Assembly: GCF_032854445.1 (NCBI RefSeq)
Contig: NC_088295.1
Location: 14,371,385-14,435,384 of the forward strand
Direction of reading: 5' to 3'
DNA: 64,000 nucleotides
Origin: Liolophura sinensis
Taxonomy: Eukaryota > Mollusca > Polyplacophora > Chitonida > Chitonidae
Shown here: positions 1-12,425 of the stretch, one piece after another
Layout of the letters: each line of letters starts with the position of its first letter
How positions within the stretch are numbered: the first letter of the stretch is position 1
Program-made: the position numbers and the translations under genes
Notes under the pieces: generated by a model
Told to the model about the DNA's origin: nothing
Databases searched by the model: none
What the model saw: the letters and a program-made list of their open reading frames with translations, nothing else

Positions 1-3000
1 TACATTCCCTCTCTGTACGCCGAACTAGACATCTATACATAAATGTTTATTTTGTCTGCTGCTCTATGTATACATCAGATTGCGCTCATATATCTATGTT
101 CTTTACTTGCCTACTGTCCGCAATGTCTTCCCCATTAGGCATTAACATACGTGTTCAAATCTTACCTACATCTGATATATATAATTTATATCTCTTCATC
201 ATTTTTCATCATTTGTCTACGAACGTACTGTAGGACACTCGACTTGACGTTTGTCATACGGTAATGTTCATGACTTTCCTCACTGTTCAACACCCTGCAT
301 ATGAGTAGTCTAAACTCCTGTCTGATTCTGCAATTCCTTTGGATGTGTTCCACTGAACCGTGACCCAAAACAATACAGAATGTACCAAAAGAATCACACT
401 ATAGTCAAAGTGAAAAGCTGCAATAGGAAGACAGCGGATACAGGTAAAATTGTTAGTTAAAGTCTGTCGGAGTTTGTATTGATTTTAAAAGATTCTTACA
501 TGATTTCCGCCTGCGTGACTTTCTGATATGCTGATATCTGACAGTGAACGAACACGCCATTAAGACTCTGGAGAAATCCATGCCGTACACGTGGTCATCC
601 AAACCAGAGAGCCGAGCTGGCAATAGCTGCACTGGCTATTGAGAAAGCTTCCAGACGGCTATCTGGCATCTCACAGCGTCTCTTCAAGCCTTAACCAAAG
701 TTTTATATTACTGCCATAAATCTAGCCGCACACTTTGTTAACTTTGCTGTTGGTTCCAGATGGTTTGGGCGCAGTCCCGCATCGATCAATGCGGCCAACC
801 CTACTTACCTCGGCCTATCGACTAACCGGCAGAAAACTTGGCCACGTACTATTTGATTAATGTTATTAATCTGCTAGTTGTTTTTCTACTTCGTGCTCTC
901 GGGCCGCCGTAGGCCGTGTGAGACAAATTCGAAATTTGACAGAGAGCCCAGTCAAAGATAAGAGGAACATAATCAGAGAAGAACATTTGTCGATGCGCGA
1001 GAGATAACACATCCAGTCTGTTTGTTGCAAATTGTTGCAGGTTTTTCTGTTTAGATAATAATATAGTTCGTAAACATCTTTGAAGTTAAATCCGAGATAT
1101 TTTCAATTATGTGATTTAATCTAAATGGGAATATAGAATTTGCACCGTGCTATGAAATTCCATACTTCGTTGAAATCACAGATAGATCATAGGCTAAATT
1201 TGACCTTAAATCTTTATCCGCCTGTCAGAATCGTACATGGAATTAAAGTCTGCCTGAAATTATCTGTATTGTAATTGATGTTATAGCTATTCTTTTTTGC
1301 ACATAGCACCTAATAATGCCCACTAATTCGTCCATACGTGATGCTTATATATGTTTTTAATTTAACGAGTTTTCTCTTTTATGAACGCCCCTAAAGGTTG
1401 ACTACTGGAATTTGACATGAATTCATAATCGCATAGCTATGTAGCAACTACATTTACATCAATAAACTTGACAGTCATACAAGAGCGAAAACAAGCTGAA
1501 CATGTTTCAAAATATCAAAACCAGTCATCATTATTTATCATCGCCATTTTAATGCCTGGAGGCCAGGTAGTGTATTTGAGGTCACTGAGCTGAACATAGC
1601 TGTCTGTAACTCGAGAAAGAATGGCAAGTGGTCTGTAACCTGTTGGACATGGATGTTTCCTGAGTTATTGCCATACATTCGCAAAATCTATCTGTGTTGT
1701 CTGAAGATGTGATTCCAATTCTATACCTTTTTTCTTGGAAATCAACCTAATTTCAAGGTCCCGAATGTGTACATATGTCTTTAGATAGCATTTTCAGAAA
1801 AGTTAAACGTATTTTTTCCGGATTTTAGGAAATAAGAAAAAAAGAGATAATTTGCAATTTGATCAAGGTTAAATTCGAGATTATGCCGTCATAGAGAACT
1901 ACCACATGGGATAACCGCTTACAGGAGATATATGGTATGCTTTAGGCGATGATATGTGCACAGCTTGTCATATGCGAACTTGGTATCAGTGTGATATATA
2001 AGTAAGGGATTAGAAACTGTTAGCTGGCGCAGCAGGATCGCAGACTTGGCGGCATTCAACCATCTTTACATCGATCTTCTTCACATCAGGCCAAATCAAG
2101 AGGGCTGCCAACAGCTTGGAAAGCAAAACACATAATCTCGATGCCACTTGTTAATCTGGTTCGAGGCGTACAAGTCCATTATCTGAGTCGGGCAGAAGAG
2201 GCCAACTCTGCCCAGCACCCCAGACTCATATCCGCCGAGTACACGCTAAAGCCATTAAACTGGGAATCAGTCGGAGCATCTGGCAGCGAGATTACAATAT
2301 AACGTTACACAGCCTGATGAAATGAAGGCGGTCGGCTTGGCAGGGCCTGCTCTTCAGAGGAGCATATCTAAAGCCAGCTGCTGGCCGATGAGGAACAATG
2401 AGGGTTGAGCCTGACAGGCGAACGCGATCTGCACATAAAACAGCCTCTCTGATGCTATATTACAGGCTTCACCCTGCTGCCAACAGCTGCGCTGGCGAAT
2501 TTCCGCTCACTTATATTATTGATAATCTGTTCCACTCCTGGCGACCGGTTGGAGGCAGGTACTGCCGCCGACCCGTGTTTATCAAGGCAAAGCTACCATC
2601 TGGAGTCGGTCGATTTCATTGAGTCATCAAAGACTTAAATAAGGCTCCGAACTTAGCGGAAAGCCAACTTGATGAAGAATAGTGACCTGTATACACTAGA
2701 AGTCGGCTGCCCTTATTTGGCCCGTCTTTGATTAAAACAGTGATAACTGCTTCCAGATGGTCCAAGGGCGTGTGGAAGGCGATGTAGGATGTTGATAAGC
2801 CCATAGTGTACAGAGTCTGGAATGGTATAATGCAGAACACCCAGATTTTCATTACTGTAGTGTTAGCTTGGACTTTAAGTTCTTGCTTCTCAGGGTCATT
2901 GGCGTTTAAGGTGAACATCCAAAGCAGATATGGATTTTTACAGAAGTGATTAAATGTCGCAGTAATGGGAGGGAGCCGTTTGCAGCACCTGCTGTACTCC

Positions 3001-3370
3001 GCAAAGACAATGTAGCCGAGTTTCCCAGCAACACCTGTCGGTTCTGTGCCATATTGATTTTGGTAAAACATAATAGCCGTAGAGCAATGTATCCTGTCCC
3101 CAGATGTGCGCCTTGTCTCTGGTAAACAAGAACAAACACAAGGGCAGAATAGCAAATGTTACCGCTTATTGCTCAGTGGCCAGCCAGGCGGAAATCCAAA
3201 GGCTCGTTGAGAAGAGAGCACGCGACATTGTCATGTTGGCCTTGTACTGTACTGTGTTGTTCACAAACTACATTCTTATGAGTGATATAAAAAAAATTCT
3301 GACAAATACAATCATTGTCACTATCTATATTTGTAGACTTTTGCACATGGAAGCTAACTTCCCCCCCACG
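1..3370. other. No recognisable gene
   Basis: No conserved domain, exon set or structural RNA was recognised here. A 179-codon open frame on the minus strand (2616-3155) has one hydrophobic stretch around VMKIWVFCIIPFQTLYTMGL but resembles no family I know and overlaps other open frames, so it is not called as a gene. Base composition between about 2000 and 2650 is somewhat richer in GC than the surroundings. Confidence 0.4.
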
Positions 3371-3374
3371 TTCA

Positions 3375-3740
3375 TATGATAGGGTCTACTCAACTATCAT
3401 AGTACTCAACATCAGTCATATGGTACTCAACTTCCAGCTGTACGGTACGACACTCAGCCATACGGTACTCAAACCTCAATCGTTTCGTACTCTACTCTCA
3501 ACCATACGGTATGACTGAAATCTAGCTCAACTTTATGGTACTCAACTATACAATACTCAAACTTCAGCGATATGGTACTCAACATTCAGTCATAAAGTAC
3601 TCAAACCGTGATAGTTCTCAATCAAACTGTTCTCAACCAGTCATACGATCCTCAACCCTTGTGCATAGAGTACAGTAGCCTCATCTTTATGGTACTCAAC
3701 TTATGGCGCCGGGTACCCAGCCCCCATATGGTACTAATAC
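3375..3740. repeat. Degenerate short tandem repeat with GGTACTCAAC core
   Basis: About fifteen imperfect units of roughly 20-25 bases share the core GGTACTCAAC, usually preceded by CATA or TATA. The units vary in length and sequence, which suggests an old, decayed minisatellite. Confidence 0.7.
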
Positions 3741-5406
3741 TTATAAATATCGACCACACGATTTAACATCAGAAACATGTTACCTAACCATTTGCTATTC
3801 GGCATTGAGCCATCAGAACTACTGCTCGATACACAGCACAAAATCTCACGTAAATCTACAGGTCAGAGTTATTTACATTTACATTTACTTGCAGGATTGT
3901 AAAAGGACTAGTATATCAACCCTGAACCCCCTGCACAAAATAGAGTAAAATGCTTTTCACCATATGACCTAGAAACTTACAGAGGACGCTTGCTTAAAGG
4001 TTGCAAGGCGTGCAATATTCCTTAATATTCTACTGAAGCTGTAAGAGGAATGTCACGAGGGACATGCGATTATGGCGCAAGACTGATTTAGTATTTTTTA
4101 CATAAGACAGAACCGCAAATGCCACATTTCACTCATGACAAGAACATGATGTGATGTGATCTTCCCATCGCATAATGCTGGCAAAAAGAAGGCCATGCCC
4201 TGTATTTATTTATATCCTGCTGAAGATCGATAGGTACACAGCCATAAATGAAGATGGCGTTTTTACTTGTTTACTTAAATGCCTTGCCGTAAACTATATA
4301 GAACTTTCCACGTGTAGTTGGCGGAAAAGAAGTAAATTAACCATGTGTAATATAATTAACCAAGTTGTGACGAGTCTGTCCGTGACCGGTCTGTCCGTGA
4401 GCAATGAGATCGAAGGTTTGAATCTAGCTTTCCTGTCGGTTAATACGGCCGTGGCTTTAAAGGTAAAGACCTCTAAAAATCGAAGTAGACATCACTAGGT
4501 AGACCATTTAAAACTATGCATAAGTTTACTTTCATTTATTTTTTTAAAATTTTTACGAAGAGAGTTAAAGGCACTCAAACATTTGACTTCTAAGGTGGGC
4601 TTTATGGATCATACCATCAGAGGTTAGGAACTCTGACGTAAAAGGAAGTTTATCCAACTCTAATCACGACACCGAATGTTGGCATAACTCGTTTTTCCCT
4701 TGAGAGAAAGATTACTGAAATGTTCCCTAACATCAGGAAAAAAGGTGAGTTCTGCGCGACCGCCAGTATGGCCCATAAAGCCCACCATAGCTTTGAAATA
4801 TTTGAATGCCTTTCAACACTCTAAAAAAAAATCTGAGAAGAAAAAGGAAGTATTTTTACGCATAGCTTTTAGTTGTCTTTATGATGAACCTTGCTTTGTA
4901 TTTTATCTTTCTTTTACTTTAAGCCAAGAGATTTGTTAGGTACTAGTACTTGTTAATGAGCGGTGTTGACCGTCGGTTTCCTCTACACAGGTTGACCACC
5001 GGCGTTAAATATAAGTTCACTATTTGACTGTATGCTTGGAACCAATGCAAACATGCAATGTTAATTTTTACATATGTTACCAAATCCACAGCACTATAGG
5101 AATTTACAAGAGATGAAGGTTGCATACGAAACTTATAGGTTTTAACCACATACATGTAACTACTCATCCGTCTACTCGTGTACTGTACCCCCTTCCCACC
5201 CCCCACCCCCAACATTGACGGAACAGTCTTCTATGGAGTTATGAAATGCCAATCATTACGCATTAAATCTGACATGTAAGTATAAGCATGGCATTTATTT
5301 CCATTTATTATCAACACCATATTTAAATCAATACTGGTATAAATGTAGAGTTTCGCTGATTTCTCTAACCCATTGCTTACGTGCTTCCTCTGTCCTGTGA
5401 TATTGT
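3741..5406. other. Intergenic, nothing recognised
   Basis: AT-rich sequence with no exon or repeat I could identify. A 107-codon open frame at 4175-4498 (+) shows no recognisable motif. Confidence 0.4.
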
Positions 5407-5417
5407 TGGTGTGTGTA

Positions 5418-5567
5418 CTTATTTATTTGTTTGATTGGTGTTTTACGCCGTACTCAAGAATATTTCACCTATACGACGGCGGCCAGCATTGTAATGGGAG
5501 GAAACCGGGCAGAGCCTGGTGAAAACCCGCGACCATACGCTGGTGGCTGACAGACCTTCCCACGTAC
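5418..5567 (-). mobile_element. SINE-A copy (5'-truncated) with 11-bp target duplication
   Basis: The plus strand reads ATTTATTTGTTTGATTGG and then the conserved body GTTTTACGCCGTACTC. The (AAAT)n tail is therefore on the left and the element is on the minus strand. It ends at CTTCCCACGTAC without its tRNA-like head. An exact TGGTGTGTGTA lies on each side (5407-5417 and 5568-5578), marking a retrotransposed insertion. Confidence 0.88.
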
Positions 5568-5663
5568 TGGTGTGTGTATGAAACCCACTATAATATACAT
5601 GTGTTTAAATAAGATATATATAGGTATTGCGGCACCATTCCTATCGTCGGTAACAGAAGTGTT

Positions 5664-5724
5664 TTATTCTTGAGTACGGCGTAAAAATCAATCAATTAAA
5701 TAAATAAATAATTAATTAAATGAA
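5664..5724 (+). mobile_element. Very short SINE-A insertion
   Basis: Only about the last 40 bases of the SINE-A body plus an AAATA-rich tail are present. AGAAGTGTT repeats on both sides (5655-5663 and 5725-5733), consistent with extreme 5' truncation during target-primed reverse transcription. Confidence 0.7.
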
Positions 5725-5834
5725 AGAAGTGTTGCCCTTGCAAAAATGACTACAAGCAATAGAGGGCTATGTACGGCGATGAGAAGTGACAACCATTTAG
5801 CGCTGTGGCTGGAAGTAAGCCACATCATCAATTC

Positions 5835-5945
5835 AAAACCTGTTGATTCAGGCTTTTCTCCCATCATAATGATGGCCACCGTCGTATAAGTGAAATATTC
5901 TTGAGTACGTCGTAAAACACCAATCAAGCAAATAAATAACTATTT
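5835..5945 (+). mobile_element. SINE-A fragment
   Basis: Reading forward, the sequence matches the reverse complement of the SINE-A body (CGTCGTATAAGTGAAATATT) and ends in an AAATAAATAA tail. The 5' part has diverged and no clear target duplication was found. Three SINE-A pieces lie within about 530 bases here. Confidence 0.75.
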
Positions 5946-7961
5946 AAATAAATTGATTCAAGTCTGTTTGTCTTTCGCACATCTTCGTGGTTTTAATACA
6001 CCCATATTTACATTTTATCCAACACTGACAGAAAATTAGTGCTGTGTTTCAGCGATTCTTAAAAGTGTCGACTATACTAACAAATTTTTTATTGTTCTTT
6101 AACGCAATACTCAAGAATTTTTTACATATTGAATGGTTCCTGCAATTTTATGGGTGGAAAAAACACATATGACGTACAGATATGCACATCATGTCGGTGG
6201 TGGACACATGCATGGTCTGCAACGAAAGTTATGCTGTGCAAACTGCCATCTAGCGTCGTCGGCTTGTTGTCACTCAGGAAAGATGAGAGCGGGAAATACC
6301 TGAACTTACATATGCATGAAGCTAAGTGCATTTGTTTGTAGTGAGGTCTAAGCGCGTCTATTCTTGACATTACCCAAGTCCCCTAAATCAGCTAGGTTAT
6401 ATACACAGTTTAACTGTGAACGAGACAAGCAGATTAGGTAATCTCATTACACAGACCTATATTACTGCCGATTATCCTTACCTGTATACCACCTGGCCTA
6501 TTATAATTTTGCCTGATATAATGACACCGCACTCTGTCAACCCCCAACTCTGCCACCCAAATTTTTCTTGCCTTCAGGCTACAAGACATCGAGCCAGCTA
6601 AGGACGAGAAAAAAAAATGAGGCGCGATATGAAAAAAAAACTGAGAAAGAGCAACTCACTGTAGATAGTGTGTTAGGTTTGGTGGGTAGATAACATCTGT
6701 CCACATCAGCAACCAGCTCCCTCAAACTCATTTTTCTCCCCTTCCTCTGCATTCTGGTTTCAAATTTTAGATTTTAAATGTTGGCATGCTCTTAATTAAA
6801 TTCGCTCATTTAATTGCCTAGAGCAAGTCTTTCTTCGTTGCACACTGCATGGATTCTGTCAGAAACTCACCTAAAATCAAGATCTTAACTAGATTGTTTT
6901 CCGACACGGACTTTCTGACAAAGATATGAAATAAATGAGCGTTCATTGCACATTTAGCCATGCCTGCGGGGCATCATTTTCTCTTAGGTAGTAAAACAAA
7001 ACCAAACCTTGTTCAAAAAATGCATGTAAACAGACACAAAGGCAGTTCTGATAAGGAAGGTGTTGACGTACACACAACGAAGGTCTCCGAGAGACGGGTT
7101 CTCTGATATACGCCACAAAATTTGCTGACAAAAAGCTGCACTAAGTGCACGAATACAACGGTCTAGTGAGCTATGCGTCATAAAAAAGACACAAGTGTCG
7201 GCAAGCTTGTTGAATTGAAGAATAACTAATGTCAAATCAATTCAGACAGCAAAAGTGAAGCAGTATTATAGGTCTGCCTGCAAGCAACATGCATGGATTG
7301 TTATGTGCCGAGATTTCCTCCACACATCTGTGACTGTAAGAAACTGATAAACCAGTACTTTTTAAGCAACATTATTCAACAAGGGTATAATTTATATCCA
7401 CGTGTTCCCAGTTCCTCACACAGACATGTATAGGCGAATGCTAAAGTTACAACAGACTTGTCTCTTTTCAGCAAGTTTACCGCTCAATACACCAATTGTG
7501 TCTGAATATGTTATACACTTGTTGAAAGTTCGAAACCAATTCTGTCGCATTATGTTTGTCTTTACCCCTATGTTAGAAGTCAGAACAGTATATAGTGTCT
7601 TTTAAAGTCGAATACTTTGACAAACCGTATAACTCTTTATACCTGTGAAGTTTTTAGTTTAAAAGCAATAAAAAAATCAAACAGGTTATATATGCATATA
7701 TGTGTGGGAAATTTTTAAATGTTTTGAAATTTGACCTTTCTTACTTGATGCTAGTACATCCGCACACCTGTGAGGTTGAACCTTGAACGTTCGAGCTAAA
7801 TATAGAAGTCATATATGTCCAAAGACTGATATCACCGCATTAAGTTAATGCCGGGTAGAGTTCGGTCGTTATTTCATTCTGCGATTTGCAGCATTTGCTA
7901 AACACTTCATCTCGATGCGAATTTCTAGTTTCAGGTTGTTAATATTTCAGCTTTGCTACAG
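5946..7961. other. Intergenic, nothing recognised
   Basis: AT-rich DNA with several short open frames on both strands, none with a recognisable motif and none forming a consistent exon chain. Confidence 0.4.
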
Positions 7962-8318
7962 TGAGTGAGTGAGTGTTCAGGGTTCAACGTCGTATTTGAC
8001 AATGTTTCAGCCATATAACGACGAAGGAGTCCTTAGAGTACGTGTGATGTGCCTCCTGGTTTCGGGACGGCTTTCCACGCTCTTTTATCTAGTGCTGCTA
8101 TACTGAGACGACTTACCGAAGGCAAGTAGACCGCCCCACCCGAGCTATTATACTGTTACGGGTCAACCAGTCGTTAACCCCTTTAATACTGAACACCAAG
8201 CAACGAAGTTACAACTTCCTCTTTTAAGGTCTTAGGTGTGACCCGACCCAGAATTGACCCTGGATCTACCGCACCCAAAGTGGACGCTCTACCAACCGAG
8301 CATCGGGGTCGGTCAGTT
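7962..8318 (-). mobile_element. SINE-B copy, near full length
   Basis: The plus strand begins with GTGAGTGAGTG simple repeat and runs through a conserved body (CGACGAAGGAGTCCTTAGAG, later ACTTCCTCTTTTAAGGTCTT). It ends in a tRNA-like segment read on the minus strand. This is the reverse complement of the better copy at 43463-43813. Divergence is appreciable and no clear target duplication was seen. Confidence 0.85.
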
Positions 8319-8334
8319 TGCCTAGATGTAGAGA

Positions 8335-8665
8335 ATTGCAACATCTGACCGAGATGTCAAATCTCCAAACGTCCGTTCAACTTTCGAACACATCAACATT
8401 CACCTCTCACATGTTGCACGCCACAAACATGTTTATATGTTAAACCTCAAATACATCTGTTTAACTTTCAAACAAGTCAACTTTCACCTCACTCAGATGT
8501 CGAATGTTCCAACATCTGACTGAACTGTCAAATCTCCTAACGCCCCCTCAACTTTCAAACATGTCAACTTTCACATCTCACAAATATCGAATGTTCAGAT
8601 TGATGTTGCACCTGACTGAGATGTCAATTCTCTAAACATCTGTTCAACTTTCGACACCTCGACTA
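8335..8665. repeat. Degenerate tandem repeat with about 171-bp period
   Basis: Blocks such as ACATCTGAC, GTCAAATCTCC and TCAACTTTC recur at 8341 and 8512 in the same order, with a partial third copy near 8610. Sub-blocks also recur at half spacing, giving an internally repetitive, diverged array. Confidence 0.6.
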
Positions 8666-11537
8666 TGAGCTTTGTCAGCTGCACCAGAGCCCCGATCGTC
8701 TTGCTGCGTGAGATGGTCAACCTTCAAATACATTCAACGAGTAACAATTTCTTTTATCCTCTGTTATGTCTTTCTCACCAGACCTGTATTTGCGTTCTTC
8801 ATATACATGCATGTATCTGTCAATGCCTTTGCCCACCTTGTTGTAATGTCCATAATCAACGTTCAAATGTGACATTTAGCAATACCGCTCGAAACTACTC
8901 TCTCTGTGTATTTCATGACATTGCAGGAACTAATACTTGAATATAACAATTATTCAAAATGGTCATGCACAGTGTATAAAATTATTGAGAACAAATCTGT
9001 TTTCCAAAAAATTTCGAAACGCAAATGTTCGTCTGTTAGGAGTATATACGAAGTTTTGTGTGTCTGGATCTTGCGTGGTTTTTCTTCACTTTGGAAAAGT
9101 TGCTAAAAAGAGATATTCACAATTTGTTTTTAATTAAGTGAATCCTCACAATAGATCACCGTAAATGAATAACACGCAGAAACTGAGTTCACGCACTAGG
9201 TCGGCATGTGACCACCCGGTTACTCTTCATCACTGATTTGACCTTTACCCTCATATCCAACACATGGCAACAATGCCTTAATATACAAGGGTATAGAATA
9301 GCTGGCTGAGGCGGGCGGACTGTGGGCGCCATCCAGCTTATAATGACACTGATAATTGGAAACCGTATCCTCGAACTGGACGTCTGAGCGCTACAGAGCA
9401 CAGATGGAAAGCTTTATGCCTCAGCATCCGATTGCCGGGCCTTTTCGCCAGCGGTGTAACCCTGTTATCACATATAACAGTCTCCTAACACTTGTACTGA
9501 ATAAACACACCCTACAGATCTCGCAACAGATTGAGTCGCCCATTCCGGAAACTTCGATAAAAACACTCAACTCAACTATTTCTACCAGATGGTGCATGAC
9601 CCATAATAGTCCCAAATGCTCTCATCTCTCCCAGTCTTCATGAGAAGCTGATTTGCATATGATCTTGCGGTACTTTATCGCATGTGATTGTGTGGATATG
9701 TATATATGCATACGTGTGGCTACAGGGGTGCGAGAACCACCCACAGGTACATGTAGGTAAGTGAAACAAATGACCGTCCCACCTGGCGATCTGCAAAGTC
9801 TCGCCTGATTACCGCTGACTGGACATCACTTGACACGCTTCACTAATTTTACAGCTCTCCAGTTGAACGCCCACATCTGAGCATCTTCCGAAACACAAAT
9901 CCTTCCACAAAACCCCATCAACATGGATCATCTTTGAATTATGACTCAAATCTGTTCAGTTGGCTTTCGCTCCAAGAAAAATGATCCACCCAAGAGGGAA
10001 CGCGGGGCCAAAAGGGCTTGGTGTAAAGCGTTGGGTGGCGGGACAGAACAGCTGTACGAACAGTCGTGCAAGACGTAACACTCAGCTAAGCAAATGGTTT
10101 GATTTAAAGATATCGCAAGCATGAGTTCAAAATCTGGAGCCGTAACGCTGATTGCTCAATGGGTGCAGCACAGAGGAAACTGATAGGGCTTTAAATATCT
10201 CAGCTATACTTGGACGGCTTTTACCACTATATGTGTGAATTTAACGGAGTCTGGCTCCATGAGGGTCAGCTAAATACGCCGATGACACGCCACTGGCAGA
10301 TCGCAATCGTGAAGAGTCATTATGCAAGCAGACACTGAACTTATCTATGACCATACACAACCTACTAAACTGATTCACCAGCTCGAGTAGCTGTTCAAGG
10401 TAAACCAAACTATCAGCGCTGTGGTTGACCGCATGTACAATATGAGCGTAAAGAAAACACTGAGAGGTATACCAGATACAACGTTTAACAAACAGTTTAA
10501 ATTGCATACAAAAGAAACAGGATCGCTTCAGTGGAATTAGAGACTTTAAATCTTTATGTATATATATATTTATGCATATATTTATATGTATAGATCACAA
10601 ACTCAACAAAACATGATAGAACCAATGCTCTATGAAATATAACGTAAATTTGAGAAAATATAATCATATATGTGTATTATTTTGTAGTGCTGCGCCATAC
10701 TGACTTGGCAATCACAGTTTCTGGTCGAAGATGACATTGACACAAGCGGCAAATGTCGATATGTCAAAAGTCTAAAAGCATGGTTACAACAATAGATCTG
10801 AACGAAAGTTAAGCCAATTGTTTCCACAAAGCAATACTACAATCAGAAGCCATGTCTCGATGGAGTATCAGGGTGGCTGATATCATACATCACCCTGGTA
10901 CGCTATATGTAACCCTGAACGTCTAGCCTAAACTCTTAGACAGCCGATTTCCTACATCTGCTAGACGGGAATACTGCGTAAGTGTCCGAGACAATCCACA
11001 TCCAGCTCGTACCTCTGACAGTTCTGTAATCATATGATCGGTAAGAATGTGGTTATGGGCATTCCTCGCTCACCCACCATTGTTCACAAGAAATACCATG
11101 TCACAGTTTACAGGCAGGAGACTAAATTTAACATCTGCTGGTCTTGGATAATGACAGGTCTGGTGTGTGGAGAGTGGCCGATCCAGTGAACACCCAGACT
11201 TCGCCACTCTGTGACACCTCTGATAAAATATTTCCAATACACTGACACTGATATCACCGGACGTAATGCTTGTGGAGGACATAGTTTCGTCCCGACCGCT
11301 GGGGTGTAGACAGGCTGGTCTCCAGGTGCCACAAAACTGTCCCCTCTAACAAGCCCTGCTATTGACACACGTTTAACTTAGCCCCGGTGTCGTCTGCTAC
11401 ACACATGTTAACGGAGGGCTATTGTTCACACACAGCTTTCTCCTCTCACTAGCCCACTGTCAGAGTTTTCGAAGAAGCAGAGCCGAACGTGACAAATCCC
11501 GTGACATCGGAAACCGTTTAGATTATGTCGCTGAAAT
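8666..11537. other. Region downstream of the bHLH gene, no gene recognised
   Basis: This lies 3' of the ATOH8-like gene and must include its 3' UTR, but no AATAAA on the minus strand was found close to the stop. No other exon was recognised. A TA-rich microsatellite sits near 10555-10590. Confidence 0.4.
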
Positions 11538-12425
11538 TCAGTGTCTCCGTCTGGCTCTGCCCTCTGTTTGAATTGTCCTCGTGCACAAATCTACACACTC
11601 CGGAAAATCCATCTTGTTACCGTCCGTACTGTAGTCTATATCCGCTAATCGGCCTAAAGCCATTATATAAGTACATGCAATTCTCAAAATGGCCAGTTTT
11701 GACAGTTTCTGGTTGTAGGAATAGGAAGGAACAGCTCGCCGTAAACTTTCAAAAGCAGCACTGATAGTATGCACTCTTGTTCTCTCCCGGGCGTTGGCTT
11801 CTATCCGACGCTCACGGGTCATGTTCTTATAGTTTTTTCTCGGCCTTTTGCCCCCTCTCTCTGACGGAGACCCCTCCTCGTCCTGACACTCCTCACTCTC
11901 ATCAACTGACGGATAACTCGCGTGCAGCCTCTGACGATCCTCAGCTTTTCCTCTCAGTCCATGGTCAAAATGAAAAGGTCCCGCGCTGTCATATGAAAGT
12001 GGAATTCCTAATGCTTCTGTGCTCCTACCCAATCCAGCTGGAAAGTACAAATTCGGCACCATACACGTAACCCGCTCACTGAATGCCAGGGATGCGCTAC
12101 TCTTGCCAATTCCCCCTTGGGAATCTCCGTGGTCAAGTAAAAACCCAGTGTCCGGCGTGTCCGGAGGATCTTCTTTATGACCCCTGTCCGAAACTTCACT
12201 ACTCACACTGTTGTCAGAAACACTGCCTGGGCTATTCGGGCACAGGCGTTTAACGGAAAAGTCACTTCTTCTCCGAGGTTCACTCAGTTTCCTCTTGTTT
12301 TTTCTGGCCGGCATGTCTGTCGATGACTTCTTGGGCGAGTCGTCCGCCTGGTCGGTCGAGTCGGTGTGCTCTGTTCCCGAAAGCTGCCCGGGACTAGCTT
12401 CACAGGTGGAAGTGGGACCAGCCAT
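11538..12425 (-). CDS. ATOH8: ATOH8/Net-family bHLH transcription factor
   Basis: This is an uninterrupted 295-residue frame. The bHLH domain lies at about residues 203-262, with basic region and helix 1 reading NARERTRVHTISAAFESLRR. It is followed by a short loop (PSYSYNQ) and helix 2 (KLSKLAILRIACTYIMAL). The tail after the domain (DFPECVDLCTRTIQTEGRAR) matches the C-terminal extension typical of ATOH8/Net and not of other Atonal relatives, which fixes the subfamily. Known members are nuclear DNA-binding regulators that bind E-boxes and act in differentiation. The first half is Ser/Pro/acidic and low in complexity, with basic patches (ARKNKRKLSEPRRR) that could be nuclear-localisation signals. 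The ATG at 12425 has a good context (GCGGATGG); the frame stays open upstream only to a non-ATG start at 12473. No other gene lies within 10 kb. Family assignment is firm; the start is likely. Confidence 0.93.
   Translation of the reverse strand: MAGPTSTCEASPGQLSGTEHTDSTDQADDSPKKSSTDMPARKNKRKLSEPRRRSDFSVKRLCPNSPGSVSDNSVSSEVSDRGHKEDPPDTPDTGFLLDHGDSQGGIGKSSASLAFSERVTCMVPNLYFPAGLGRSTEALGIPLSYDSAGPFHFDHGLRGKAEDRQRLHASYPSVDESEECQDEEGSPSERGGKRPRKNYKNMTRERRIEANARERTRVHTISAAFESLRRAVPSYSYNQKLSKLAILRIACTYIMALGRLADIDYSTDGNKMDFPECVDLCTRTIQTEGRARRRH

Noticed and set aside
2616-3155. A 179-codon frame with one hydrophobic stretch, considered as a receptor fragment
   Set aside because: No conserved receptor motif, only one membrane-like segment, other open frames overlap it, and no neighbouring exon could be joined by consistent splice phases.
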